This document shows, one piece after another, positions 31,354-42,875 of a DNA stretch of 64,000 bases. A model generated the notes under the pieces. That model had not been told where the DNA came from and searched no databases. It saw only the letters and a program-made list of their open reading frames with translations. The DNA lies in assembly GCA_030789695.1 (NCBI GenBank), contig JAULAV010008819.1, forward strand, positions 1 to 64,000. The letters are read 5' to 3'. A program made the position numbers and the translations under genes. This stretch comes from Scilla litardierei (taxonomy: Eukaryota; Streptophyta; Magnoliopsida; Asparagales; Asparagaceae). The stretch's first letter is position 1, and each line of letters begins with the position of its first letter.

Positions 31354-33354
31354 TTCGCCCCTTCATCAGCGGTCGCCATCATGACATGCCTCACATAATT
31401 CTTCCCCTGCGATGTCGAGATTTTGTCCAAGGTCGGTCCACCACATATCACATCTAAGCACATGACCGGACCACTGATAGGATGGGCAGCTAGTGGCATT
31501 CTGGGCTTGGGCCTGCTGGACAGGTTTCGCTGTAGTTCACCCTTCTTGGCTCTGGCCCTTTTGATAATGAACCGTTGAAGATGGCCACCCTGGATTAGCC
31601 ATACTATGTCCTTTTTTAGAGCAAAGAAATTATCGGTGTCATGGCCGTGGTCGTGGTGGTACCGACAGTACTTCTGTGCATTACGTGCGTTCGGCTTTTC
31701 CCTCATCAACGGGGGCGGCTCTTTGAGAAGTCTGCCAATCTTGGCTGATGCCATCACTTCGGCCAGCAGGGCATTGAGACTGTATAACGTACCTCCTCCA
31801 GCGCTCTTTTATGTCCGTTCCTCGGGGCGGGGTTCATTGGAGGGAGGACCCCCCTTAGAGGTCCGGGGAAATCCTTCCCTCATGGGCCTCCCTGGTCACG
31901 CCCTCGGGGGTGATCTTGATCTTGCCCTCAGGGGCGGTCATCATGCCTCGGCCTAGGTGGAGGCAGAGGTTTAGCTCTGGGTCGCTTGGTGGCGGTAACT
32001 ACTTTCTTTGCCCACAACGACTCCTCACTGAGCATGAACTTATCCGCTCTGGAGAAGAGAGCGTCGAGGTCCATTGGCGGGTCGTGGAGTAGGGATTTGT
32101 GTAGAGTGTAATTGGTGAGCCCCTTCTTGAAGGCTGCCATGGCAAGCTCGTCTCTGCAGCTCATCACGCTTAGACGCTCTTCATTGAAGCACAACTAGAA
32201 CCTTCGGAGGGTCTCCCCTTCCTCTTGGACTATCGTAAACAGATAGTCAGGGCCCTCTTCCTTCTTCACCCTGCTCAAAACTGCATTTGGAACTTGTGGT
32301 ATAGATCGCCAAAGGAGTCTATCGATCTATCTAGCAAGTTGTTGTACCACTCCATGGTAGACTTCTTCAGAGTCATCGAGAAGGCATGGCAGAGGAGCTC
32401 GTCGCCTGCTCCTTGGATCTCCATCACGCCCATATAGCATTACACATGTTTGAGTAGATCGTCCGAGTCGTCGTACAATTCTAGCTGGAGGTAGCTTGAA
32501 CCTACGTGGTATCAGGGTTGAGATCACCCTTCGTGTCAGTGGGTTGGCTTCTTCGAGATGTTGGGGAGGTGTTGGTGACCTTCGTGTGACGTCCTGACCG
32601 CCTCGGAGCTCTTGCATGTGTTTGGAACCCCCAGATGGGCCACCTAGATGCTCATGAGAGTCCTTTCTATGTGCCCTGGGGATTGGGCTTTGCTCGCGGC
32701 TCTGCCCCCGTCGATCATTGCACCTAGGAGAGAGGCGCTCAATCCGAGGGGGGCTTTGCCTTGATGGGGGCACCCTTTGCACCTTAGGCTTGACGATCTT
32801 CTGCGAGGGTGGCTCTCCACAACTTGATCTTACAGGATGTGCTCCTGCACTATCGCGATCGATGCGTAGGGGATCCCAAGCTCCCCTGGTGGATCATCTC
32901 CCTTGCAGCGAAAATGTAACGTCGTTGGACAACTGCTTCTTCATCAAGCCTTCTTTGAATCGTGGCCTCCTCCTCGTCCAACCATCTCTGCCTAGTGGCT
33001 GCCTCATCATCATTGAGACGCCTTTGCAGAGCGGCTAGCTCCTCTTCATCGAAGCACCTCCTCCGAGCGGTCGCTTCTTCGTCGAACACGAGGAGAAGGT
33101 TTTGCCTCACGTTGAGAGGTCTGGAGGGGCCTGATGTTAGAGGCCTCCTTGCAGATTTCGCCACAGCCATGTCCTTCATCACTTTGTCGAAGATATCAAA
33201 GCTTGGATAGATGCCATGGGCTGCATCCTCGATGGTAGCATCTACGCCCAAGGGGTGCATCTCTCGAGGGGGACCTCCTAGGAGAGGGGGCCTCCTCGAG
33301 AATTGTTTGTTTACCGCTACGATGATTGCGGTGACTTTGTGTGGGGTCTGTCAT
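31354..33354 (-). pseudogene. gag of element A, broken
   Basis: The start is placed at ATG 33354 (MTDPTQSHRNHRSG), 15-35 bp from the primer-site region. After a frameshift near 33250 comes VDATIEDAAHGIY and an acidic coiled-coil with repeated Glu/Arg-rich LQRRLNDDEAATRQRW-type units (about 33060-32900). The Gag core follows: NPLTRRVISTLIPRRFKLPP (about 32520), FNEERLSVMSCRDELAMAAF (about 32180), LLHDPPMDLDALFSRADKF (about 32080). Near the end is YCRYHHDHGHDTDNFFALKK (about 31660), the typical tail of Tat Gag. Several frames are needed. The first 500 bp are present again at 46102-46603. Confidence 0.85.
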
Positions 33355-33369
33355 GGATGTAACCAATGT

Positions 33370-33388
33370 TCCCACAGACGGTTTCAAA
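33370..33388 (-). promoter_or_regulatory. degenerate primer-binding site of element A
   Basis: Next to the LTR end, the minus strand reads TTTGAAACCGTCTGTGGGAA. Tat elements usually have TTTGGCGCCGTCTGTGGGAA here; the central GCGC has become AA, in part CpG decay. It fixes the LTR border at 33389. Confidence 0.6.
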
Positions 33389-33605
33389 TGTTGCGGGGTA
33401 AAATACGCAAACACTATATTTATGTTGAAATGGGAATCATGGTTACAATGATTACAAGTTTTGGGGTGAAGACGAGGTTAATCCCGATTGAACGACCCTT
33501 TGTAGATGGAGACACAGGGTCACCCGTCAATCGGAGTAGGTCGCCAGTCTAGTAGAGTAGTTCGACGTGGGTCGCTTTGACCACCGGTAGCTGGGACGAA
33601 CTTCC
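33389..33605 (-). repeat. 5' LTR of element A, inner part (interrupted by D)
   Basis: Starts TGTTGCGGGG on the plus strand. It continues after element D at 42049. Together the two parts give an LTR of about 1.04 kb. Confidence 0.7.
33601..33605. repeat. target site duplication of element D, left (CTTCC)
   Basis: CTTCC precedes TGTAACGACC and is repeated at 42044-42048 after the 3' LTR. In the duplicated copy the pair lies at 46850-46854 and 55294-55298. Confidence 0.93.
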
Positions 33606-36085
33606 TGTAACGACCAGTTTTTGTCTATGCTTTGTCTATTATATATATTATGGTAGATTCTCTTCCTTGTGTGTTTTTCCCTGTTGGGCGTTCCACTGAG
33701 TTCTTTATAGTCTTCTAGTTCCTTCCCATAGAACGATGAGCTTGGAGTAAGTCATTCCTGATGAACTTCACCTTGACCGCATCTTAGAGCTAGAGTGATC
33801 TTAGAAGCCATAGGAACCGTTCCCGAGGCCTCATGCTTCATTTCGGCACCTTCCGTGCATCTTATTTGATTCAAGAAGAAGAACCAACCGACTAGATTGC
33901 AAACTAGTCGGTCGGCAACCCTTCAGGAACCGACTAGTTCATCTTGTATATTTCAACTGAGTTACTGTTTTCGCTTAGTCGGTCTAAGCACATTCTTCGA
34001 CCGACTAGTTGATAAACTAATCGGTTAGAACTTGTTCTCAGACCGACTAATTCTGAGTTCTTCCTGACAGCCAAGTTACTATTTACGGTTAGTCGGTCAA
34101 AGAACGACTATCGACCGACTAGTTGATAAACTAGTCTGTTAGAGTTTCTTCTCAGACCGACTAACACTCAGTGCTTATTTGTCTTTCATATTTTGCCCTT
34201 AGTCGGTCATTGAACATTCACCGACCGATTAGTTCCCAAACTAGTCGGTTGACAGACCTTCACAGACCGACTAAATCTGTCTACCCTGTGTCGACCCTGT
34301 TCATTGTTTGCTTTTTAGTCGGTCTCAGTTGGACGACCGACTGACTAGTTCCCAAACTAGTCGGTCGACCACTCTTCACTGACCGACTAGTTGCCCCAGA
34401 AACCCTAGGTTAAGTTGCAGCCGCCGCACCCCTTTCTTTAATTAAACCCTCGACCTTTTCTATTCTTCCTTCATATCTTCTAGCCGACATTTCTTCTCCA
34501 TCATTCCCCAAACTTCCTCTTGCCTTTCCTCATCCTTCCGTGCTCTCTCTCATCCTCCATTGCGCCGGCACCACCCTGCTAGCCGCCGGCCGACCCTAAA
34601 ACCCCCAATTCTCCTTTTGCTCCAGATTTTCCCCTACTTTCTCCCATCTCCAGATCTATTGTATCTCAGCCGCGAGGAGATCTTTTCAGCCGTAGTTTTC
34701 CTGGGATCGCTTCTTCCGTAGCCATGCTAGATCGGATTTGGCGACGGCAATCCGGATGCGTCGAGATCCCCTCCTACCGCAGATTCGTAGGCGTCTTGGA
34801 TCGTCGATTCTTCCGCTTCACATACGTGACCCATCCCCGTAGAATAGCGATTTGTGGGATGAACTCTCGTTGACCGTCATCACCGGAACCAGGCAAGTGA
34901 AACTTGCCAACCTTGTTTAGGCCATGCTTTAGGCCATTCCTTGCTTTTAGCGTGAAAGAGACTAGACCGTGAAATGATAGCGGTCTATACACAAATTAAA
35001 TTCTAGCTTGACAACGAAGCTAGAATTGCCCTTGTCATGTCATGTCATGCATTGCCTATCATGTTTAATTTTTTTAACGGTACGCAATTTCTATTCGAAT
35101 ATTTGTCATGTGCATCCATCTTACATGTCATCTGTTTGCACGTTGCATCGTAGCACACGCTACAAATCCTTGTACAAATCCGTGTTTCCGTGTTACCGGC
35201 TAGGCACCTGCTATGCGGGCATAACCCTACGCCATACTTGTTAAAACACTTCCTGGCTCGTGATCCAGAAGTGAGCATTCCATGTTCGGGGGTAAGGCCC
35301 TGGCTCGATACACGTGGAGGGGTAGGGATAAACGGTCACTTGAGCGTAAGAGTTGGCCCGATCAGCTACTCTAGCCAAAGGGCGGAATCTCTGTGCACGA
35401 CGTGCTTACTATACTTGTCCTTGTCCTTGTGAATGTTCCTTGCAAAACATGACATCCATGCCATGCCATGTTTGTACCTTACCTAACTTTACCTTACTTG
35501 TTGCACTCTTACTTTAACTGCCATGTCATTTCATCATGTTAGAATTGCTAGGTTGTTTACCTGTACTTTCAGTTTCCTTGCACAAGTCTCTTGGAGACTT
35601 GCTGACATGTGCCCCTTGCTCTTTTGGGTGTCACATGTTAGACCTTGAGCCAGAGACCGTAGCTGAGTACGTGGTTGTTGCTGACGCGGAGCCTGAGTCC
35701 ATGTATGCCCAGGAGGAGTTTTGTGGACACCGGTGATCTTTCTTAGGACCTTGCTGAGCTTACTTTTGCTTTAGGATTTCTGTTAGTTGTCGGTGCGTGG
35801 CACCTCGTTTGTACCTTGTACTTTTGTTGGCCATGTTTGGGCCATTTAGATTCTTTCCTTGTAAGCTGGTGGCTTTTTCTGTGATGTTGGAATTTAATAT
35901 AATGGATAATCTGAGATTGCTTTTGTCTCTTTTCCCTTCATTATTATCTTTGTTTCATATCACGTTGCAAGGACCTGCCAATTTAATGTTGCTTGACGCT
36001 TATTGGACTTGTAGCTTTGTAGCTTCAAGTCTGTGCGGACCATCTCACGTCTCGCCTCTATATTTTTGGGAAGCGGGGCGTGACA
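33606..36085 (+). repeat. 5' LTR of element D copy 1
   Basis: It begins TGTAACGACCAG and ends GGGGCGTGACA. It holds the palindromic array (33888-34400), a CT-rich leader (34420-34640) and several short open frames with no known domain. Confidence 0.95.
33888..34400. repeat. ~113-bp tandem array of palindromes in the D LTR
   Basis: The inverted repeat ACCGACTAGTT-N5/6-AACTAGTCGGT (with variants) occurs at 33888, 34001, 34115, 34225 and 34337, spaced 110-114 bp. Between them lie further AGTCGGTC/GACCGACTAA pairs, so each unit has two or more complementary arms. The same array is at about 39846-40350, 47137-47640 and 53095-53600. Confidence 0.93.
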
Positions 36086-39000
36086 TGTTTTGTTGGTGGC
36101 CCATGCAGGTCCGTCTTGCAACTGCGAATTATCGGAACAACGATAATAACTATGGAATGTCCATTAAATAAATTGCAACATTGGAGTCATAAGCCTAGTC
36201 TAGTCGTTTTCCTATGTCACTAGGTGGTAAGAAGACTTAGTTAGACGTCTGTGCTTGCTAGTTAGAGGCCCCTGATTGTTAGTTAGACTCCCTGCTAGGA
36301 ATTAATTTAAATCATCTTATGAGTTACCTTAGTGGTTCTTGTCTAACTCTGATCATATTAGACTTCTAGAATTTCTGTAGTCGTTCGCTTGGGTTCATCG
36401 ATTTCGGACCAAGCTGAACGCATTTCATTACCGTCTAGCTCCTTAGAAAGTCTTAGCGCTTAGTCTCTTAATTTTAGTTGGTCGACTATAGGAGTAGATA
36501 TTTCTAGTTCATATCCTAGGCGTATGTATGTTTTGATCATCCGACCATTTTCCTTGTTTTAATTCACGAGATTGCCTCATGACGATCGACGTTAAATTCC
36601 GAATCTCTTCGTTACAAATCTTAAAGCCTTTTTAAAGTGTTTTCGATGTTCTTCATTCGCTAAAGTTTACACTCGTTCGAAAACTTTTAATATATATATA
36701 TTTGGACTTCATGCTCTTCCGATGACTTAAATTCATTTTTGAATTTCGAAAGTTTTGACGAGATTTTGATTACTGTTTTATAATGTTTTTTCAGCCTATA
36801 ATTTTCATACCTATTTAAATATCTTGTCCCCTTTTCATATATTAATTTAATTCTGAGCCGTATTTCTATTTTTCTCCCAATTCGATTTATAATTTTCCTT
36901 TCTTATTTATGCCATTCAAATGACACATCGCCTTACTTTTAATATACTTTTCAAATCACATGGGACTTCAGCGTTCAGCAAGTCGATTTTATGCTCATCG
37001 TTTTTCTCTATCTTAGATTTTTGTAAAATTACTATTTCATAACCTTTTTCCTGATCTAGACCTTTCATAATTTGGTTTTAAAGCTTATTACCAATTTTGA
37101 TAATTCTACTACTTGGTTATTATTATCTTTCCGTTCACCATGCATGTTTTTAGAATAAATTCTAAACTAAATAGAATTTCAATTATATATATATATATAT
37201 ATCCGTACCAGGCTCGTTGTGCTCGTATGTTAAGAACCTTGTGTAAATCGGTTTCTTTTTGGCAAATAATGGTCCTTCTAAAAGTAGTTTCAGATATTGA
37301 TTATTTTAAATTTTTCCCTAGCTTAAAGACTTTGAAAGCATTTAACATGAGCTTAAATTCTTCAGTTAATTTAATTTCATTCTTTGGATTTCAAAACTTT
37401 TGCCAACATTGTATTAAATTACTGACGTATGATATTTTCTAAACTACGTCCTTAATGTTCGTGTGAATGATTTACTTTTTATAATGATTTTCGATAAGCC
37501 GATAAATCATTTTCTCTTATTATGACTATTCGACCCAAACTTATTTTGAACAACTCGTTTTATCGATCTCCAAATATTTTATACAAACAGGACTCCAACT
37601 TTTGAAGTACAACAATTTTCAAATTCCACGTATTTCAGCTTATGTTATTTACGCTATTTCCCTTCTGTATCATATAAAAGTATCACTACATCTCCCTCTC
37701 CACTACCTAAACGTTCGCAAGTGAATCGCTGTTTCACCTAACCAAGATGTCTCCTTGTATTCGTCCTATCTGAACTCGTGCTTAACGATCCTTTCCTCGC
37801 CACGCTTTCGACCTCGATCTCCCTCTATTGCTTAGGCTTTAGTGCTCGTCAATGTCTGTGTCAACCCTAAATTGCTAGTAGGCCCTTGGACCTTGGTGAT
37901 GTTGTCGTGGTGCATGTACCTGAGTTGTGTATGTAGGCTTGAATGAGTGTACTCCCCTATAGTATATTAATGTTTGCCTATTGTGTGATATATACAAACT
38001 CTGAGATATTCTTGACGTTATGGAATTGTTTGTGTGTTAGTATTTATAGATATGTGTGAGGATAGCTATACCACTCTAGGGTCGTCTGTGTATATAAAGA
38101 ACAGTGTTGGAATATCTAATGAGGTGTATGTAGTTAGAAATACTTATAATGTTTGAAATAATATGTTAGTGAAGTTATGTGTTTGTTAGGTGTGATAATA
38201 ATAGGTGTACGTATGGTTAAGGTGGGTAGGCCTATTTTATGACCTATGTGTTAGTGCGTGTGAGTATGTGCTCATACGTAGATATGTATTGTGCCTAGAC
38301 GTAAGTAGTTATGTAATTGCTGCATGAGTATATATGTGATATACATATGATAGTAGGATACTGTGTGAATAAATGCTCTACATGTGTGTGACTATACGTT
38401 GAATGCATGTATTAGGGAAGGAATTATAAATATATGTGTGCTGATGTCTGTATTATTATTACGGTATATAAAGTGATTGAATTATGTGGGTGTTACCCGA
38501 CTAAATATAGTGATTGATATTATAGTATGTATGTGGTTATGTTGGTAGATTTATATATATTGGAGTGGTATTAGTATAGGTATAAATACCGTGTTACGTA
38601 TATAGAGTATTCTGATATGTGTTTCGAGTCTCACTCAAGCTTGAGTGGGTATACTCTAAGAGTATTGTTATGTATGCATGTAGTTGCATATAGTAATGTT
38701 TGATGTATGCATAGTGATAGGAGTGTTTGTGCCTGGTTGTGCTACGCACATGATTGTGGGTCGCTACACCAGTATATAGTTATAGGTGTGGTCTTGTGGT
38801 ATAGTTAATTACTAAGGACTTGCCTGTGTGAACGTAGGTGTGCTAGCTAAACTAGGTGTATAGATGTGCTAGTTATATAATGGTACGATTGGTGTACGTG
38901 AATGAAATGTTAGCGTGTGTGGGTGTGCACCATGCACGGGTAAGTATGTGCCTAGTTATAAGTTTGGTGACTATGGTATGTGTGGCGTGTCGTGAATATA

Positions 39001-39562
39001 GTTATAGGACCGTATGTAATGTGAACGTATGGTGAAATATTTGCATGCATTTGAATGACTATGTATAGTGAATTTATAGTAGCGGTAAATGTATATTAGA
39101 GATAGTAAACATGAATTGAAGATGGGTGATGTGATTATATGTGTTGATATATTTGGTGTAGATGTATACTAGGAGATATAGGGAGTAGTGTATCCTTATT
39201 GCTTGGTTCGTAGGTAGTTATCTAAACGTGTGGTATTACGATGGCAATTGCTGGTGTGAAATATTTAATTGGTTGTGAGTATCTGAACTATTGTTTTGCG
39301 CTAGGTAAGTAGTAGTTATGTATATATATGATTGAAATACGTATATGCATTTGATTGACTATGATAGGTATAAGTGTATAATGTGCGTGAATATATATTT
39401 ACATGATAGCAATGTTAATGCTTGACTACCTAGTGCATATATAAGCACTCGTAATGACTATACATGGTTTAAATTATAACATGATATGATTGGGGTAGTT
39501 ACCGGAGCGACTAGGTATGTTGGAAAGTCCGAGGACAGACTTTATTTTTAAGGTGGGTAGGA
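36086..39562 (+). other. non-coding interior of element D copy 1
   Basis: 36086-37900 is AT-rich with a TA microsatellite (37181-37202). From about 37900 to 39550 the plus strand is strikingly rich in T, G and A and poor in C, full of TATGTG/GTATATA words. No open frame with a known domain is present. Short frames such as 37113-37442 show no family resemblance. Confidence 0.85.
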
Positions 39563-42043
39563 TGTAACGACCGATTTTTGTCTATGCTTTGTCTATTATA
39601 TATATTATGGTTGATTCTCTTCCTTGTGTGTTTTTCCCTGTTGGGCGTTCCGCCGAGTTCTTTATAGTCTTCTAGTTCCTTCCCATAGAACGATGAGCTT
39701 GGAGTAAGTCATTCCTGATGAACTTCACCTTGACCGCATCTTAGAGCTAGAGTGATCTTAGAAGCCCTATAAACCTTTCCCGAGGCCTCACGCTTCATTT
39801 CGGCACCTTCCGTGCATCTTAGTTGGTTCAAGAAGAAGAACCAACCGACTAGATTGCAAACTAGTTGGTCGGTAACCCTTCAGGAACCGACTAGTTCATC
39901 TTGTATATTTCAACTGAGTTACTGTTTCCGCTTAGTCGGTCTAAGCACATTCTTCGACCGACTAGTTGATAAACTAGTCAGTTAGAACTTGTTCTCAGAC
40001 CGACTAATTCTGAGTTCTTCCTTACAGCCAAGTTACTGTTTACGGTTAGTCGGTCAAAGAACGACTATCGACCGACTAGTTGATAAACTAGTCGGTTAGA
40101 GTTTCTTCTCAGACCGACTAACATTCAGTTCTTATTTGTCTTTCATATTTTGCCCTTAGTCGGTCATTGAACATTCACCGACCGACTAGTTCCCAAACTA
40201 GTCGGTTGACAGACCTTCACAGACTGACTAAATCTGTCTACCCTGTGTCGACCCTGTTCACTATTTGCCTTTTAGTCGGTCTCAGTTGGACGACCGACCG
40301 ACTATTTCCCAAACTAGTCGGTCGACCACTCTTCACTGACCGACTAGTTGCCCCAGAAACCCTAGGTTAAGTTGCAGCCGCCGCACCCCTTTCTTTAATT
40401 AAACCCTCGACCTTTTCTATTCTTCCTTCATATCTTCTAGCTGACATTTCTTCTACATCATTCCCCAACCTTCCTCTTGCCTTTCCTTATCCTTCCGTGC
40501 TCTCTCTCACCCTCCATTGCGCTGGCACCACCCCGCTAGCCGCCGGCCGACCCTAAAACCCCCAATTCTCCTTTTGCTCCAGATTTTTCCCTACTTTCTC
40601 CCATCTCCAGATCTGTTGTATCTCAGCCGCGAGGAGATATTTTCAGCCATAGTTTTCCCGGGATCGCTTCTTCCGTTGCCGTGCTAGATCGGATTTGGGG
40701 ACGTCAATCCGGATGCGTCGAGATCCCCTCCTACCTGCAGATTCGTAGGCGTCTTGGATCGTCGATTCTTCCACTTCACATACGTGACCCATCCCCGTAG
40801 AATAGCGATTTGTGGGACGAACTCTCGTTGACCGTCATCACCGGAACCAGGCAAGTGAAACTTGCCAACCTTGTTTAGGCCATGCTTTAGGCCATTTCTT
40901 GCTTTTAGCGTGAAAGAGACTAGACCGTGAAATGATAGCGGTCTATGCGCAAATTAAATTCTAGCTTGACAACGAAGCTAGAATTGCCCTTGTCATGTCA
41001 TGTCATGCATTGCCTATCATGTTTAATTTTTTTAACGGTACGCAATTTCTATTCGAATATTTGTCATGTGCATCCATCTTACATGTCATCTGTTTGCACG
41101 TTGCATCGTAGCACACGCTACAAATCCTTGTACAAATCCGTGTTTCCGTGTTACCGGCTAGGCACCTGCTATGCGGGCATAACCCTACGCCATACTTGTT
41201 AAAACACTTCCTGGCTCGTGATCCAGAAGCGAGCATTCCATGTTCGGGGGTAAGGCCCTGGCTCGATACACGTGGAGGGGTAGGGATAAACGGTCACTTG
41301 AGCGTAAGAGTTGGCCCGATCAGCTACTCTAGCCAAAGGGCGGAATCTCTGTGCACGACGTGCTTAATATACTTGTCCTTGTCCTTGTGAATGTTCCTTG
41401 TAAAACTTGACATCCATGCCATGCCATGCTTGTACCTTACCTAACTTTACCTTACTTGTTGCACTCTTACTTTAACTGCCATGTCATTTCATCATGCTAG
41501 AATTACTAGGTTGTTTACCTGTACTTTCAGTTTCCTTGCACAAGTCTCTTGGAGACTAGCTGACATGTGCCCCTTGCTCTTTTGGGTGTCACATGTTAGA
41601 CCCTGAGCCAGAGACCGTAGCTGAGTACGTGGTTGTTGCTGACGCGGAGCCTGAGTCCATGTATGCCCAGGAGGAGTTTTGTGGACACCGGTGATCTTTC
41701 TTAGGACCTTGCTGAGCTTCCTTTTGCTTTAGGATTTCTGTTAGTTGTCGGTGCGTGGCACCTCATTTGTACCTTGTACTTTTGTTGGCCATGTTTGGGC
41801 CCTTTAGATTCTTTCCTTGTAAGCTGGTGACTTTTTCTGTGATGTTGGAATTTAATATAATGGATAATCTGAGATTGCTTTTGTCTCTTTTCCCTTCATT
41901 ATTATCTTTGTTTCGTATCGCGTTGCAAGGACCTGCCAATTTAATGTTGATTGACGCTTATCGGACTTGTAGCTTTGTAGCTTCAAGTCTGAGCGGACCT
42001 TCTCACGTCTCGCCTCCATATTTTTGGGAAGCGGGGCGTGACA
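39563..42043 (+). repeat. 3' LTR of element D copy 1
   Basis: It begins TGTAACGACCGA and ends GTGACA before CTTCC. It differs from the 5' LTR at dozens of sites, for example CCACTGAG/CCGCCGAG near position 100 and several changes inside the palindromes. Confidence 0.95.
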
Positions 42044-42048
42044 CTTCC
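42044..42048. repeat. target site duplication of element D, right (CTTCC)
   Basis: Matches 33601-33605. The LTR of A resumes with TGCAAGAGGAG. Confidence 0.93.
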
Positions 42049-42875
42049 TGCAAGAGGAGCAACTTGTCAGAAAGGCTCGGTTGGCTATCAACCAAGAGCC
42101 TCTTCGTTGCTTAAGTCAGTTGGTGACTGCTTGGAGAATGTCGGACACGTATGGCGATCTTAGAGGCAGATTGGCACTTGCATGGCAAACTAATGTGGAA
42201 GGCGCAAATATGTAGAGGATATTCGACCTTGAATATAAGTATATGTGTTAGGATTTCTTACAGATTAGCCAGCCCCTTTCTTGTTGGAGGAGAGGGTGTA
42301 TTTATCGGCTGTTGGAGTCGGTTGCTTTAGCTGAGCCGGCGGTGTCAGGGTGTCAGAGGTTTGGCCGAGGATGTCAGGGCCGAACGTGTCAGGCATGCTT
42401 TTATTAGAGCCATAAATGTCAGGCGCACTTTTGTCAGGCTGTCTGACGACAAAACGGCCTTGGGCACTTTCGGCAGGCTGTCATGCAGCAAAACGGCCAT
42501 GGGCGCTTTCGGCAGGCTGTCAAGTGGCGAAGTGGCCAGGTGTGCTTTTGTCAGACTTGTCTGTAGTGAAACTGGCAGTGATACTAGAGGCAAGTCGCCT
42601 TCCTCCTTGGGTGAACTGCTTCTGTGTGGAGAGATAGGCAAGCTGCATCTGGGGCGAGCTACCCTTGGAACGATCCGGTGTAGATCGTGTGCGATCAGCC
42701 GAAGGGCTCTTCTCTTTGGGTCGATTGACAAGTTCGCCGCTCTGCAGGTGCGGGCTGCTCTGAACCTTGGCGAGCTTGTCCAAGCTTAGGCGAACTAGGT
42801 CTCATTGTGGAGATTCGACAGGCCATGACTTGGGCTTCGATCATACGGGCCTAGATCGACTGGGCCGATCTTAAG
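42049..42875 (-). repeat. 5' LTR of element A, outer part (U3)
   Basis: It ends on the plus strand with CGATCTTAAGGTCA, so the minus-strand LTR starts TGACCTTAAGATCG; satellite begins at once after it. A ~39-bp repeat with AAAACGGCC and TTTCGGCAGGCTGTC lies at about 42440-42530. A minus-strand TATA-like GATAAATAC is at about 42297-42305. Two overlapping open frames (42345-42789) have no recognisable domain and I treat them as chance. Confidence 0.75.

Larger units (their letters stand above)
33606..42043 (+). mobile_element. element D copy 1: non-autonomous LTR retrotransposon (LARD-like)
   Basis: It is 8,438 bp, with LTRs of 2,480 and 2,481 bp (TGTAACGACC...GGGGCGTGACA) and a 5-bp target duplication. 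The 3,477-bp interior (36086-39562) encodes no gag or pol that I can see. A large LTR pair around non-coding DNA fits the class called LARD. The LTR start and end and the 5' leader recall Tekay/Del-type Gypsy LTRs, so such an element may supply its enzymes; this is inference. No standard primer site is recognised at 36086; the polypurine tract is AAGGTGGGTAGGA at 39550-39562. The two LTRs differ by about 2-3% by eye. Confidence 0.9.
10491..42875 (-). mobile_element. element A: Tat-type Ty3/Gypsy retrotransposon with antisense extra ORF, host of B and D
   Basis: Read on the minus strand the order is: 5' LTR (42875-42049, continued at 33605-33389), degenerate primer site, gag, protease, RT, RNase H, integrase, an 81-bp minisatellite, then an extra ORF in the opposite direction. 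An antisense ORF downstream of pol is a known trait of Tat-lineage elements. The reading frames carry many stops and frameshifts. Element B interrupts the RNase H-integrase linker and element D interrupts the 5' LTR. No 3' LTR is found: A stops at satellite near 10491, so its 3' end is deleted. The satellite on the two sides is at different points of the monomer, which also speaks against a simple insertion with an intact target duplication. Confidence 0.85.

Noticed and set aside
35797..36171. 124-codon plus-strand frame in the D LTR
   Set aside because: Hydrophobic, no recognised family, located at the 3' end of the LTR and extending past its border; the copy at 41755 has a different end. 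Treated as chance.
42345..42789. Two opposite, overlapping open frames (128 and 142 codons)
   Set aside because: Both are inside the U3 of the A LTR and overlap a ~39-bp repeat; no known domain.
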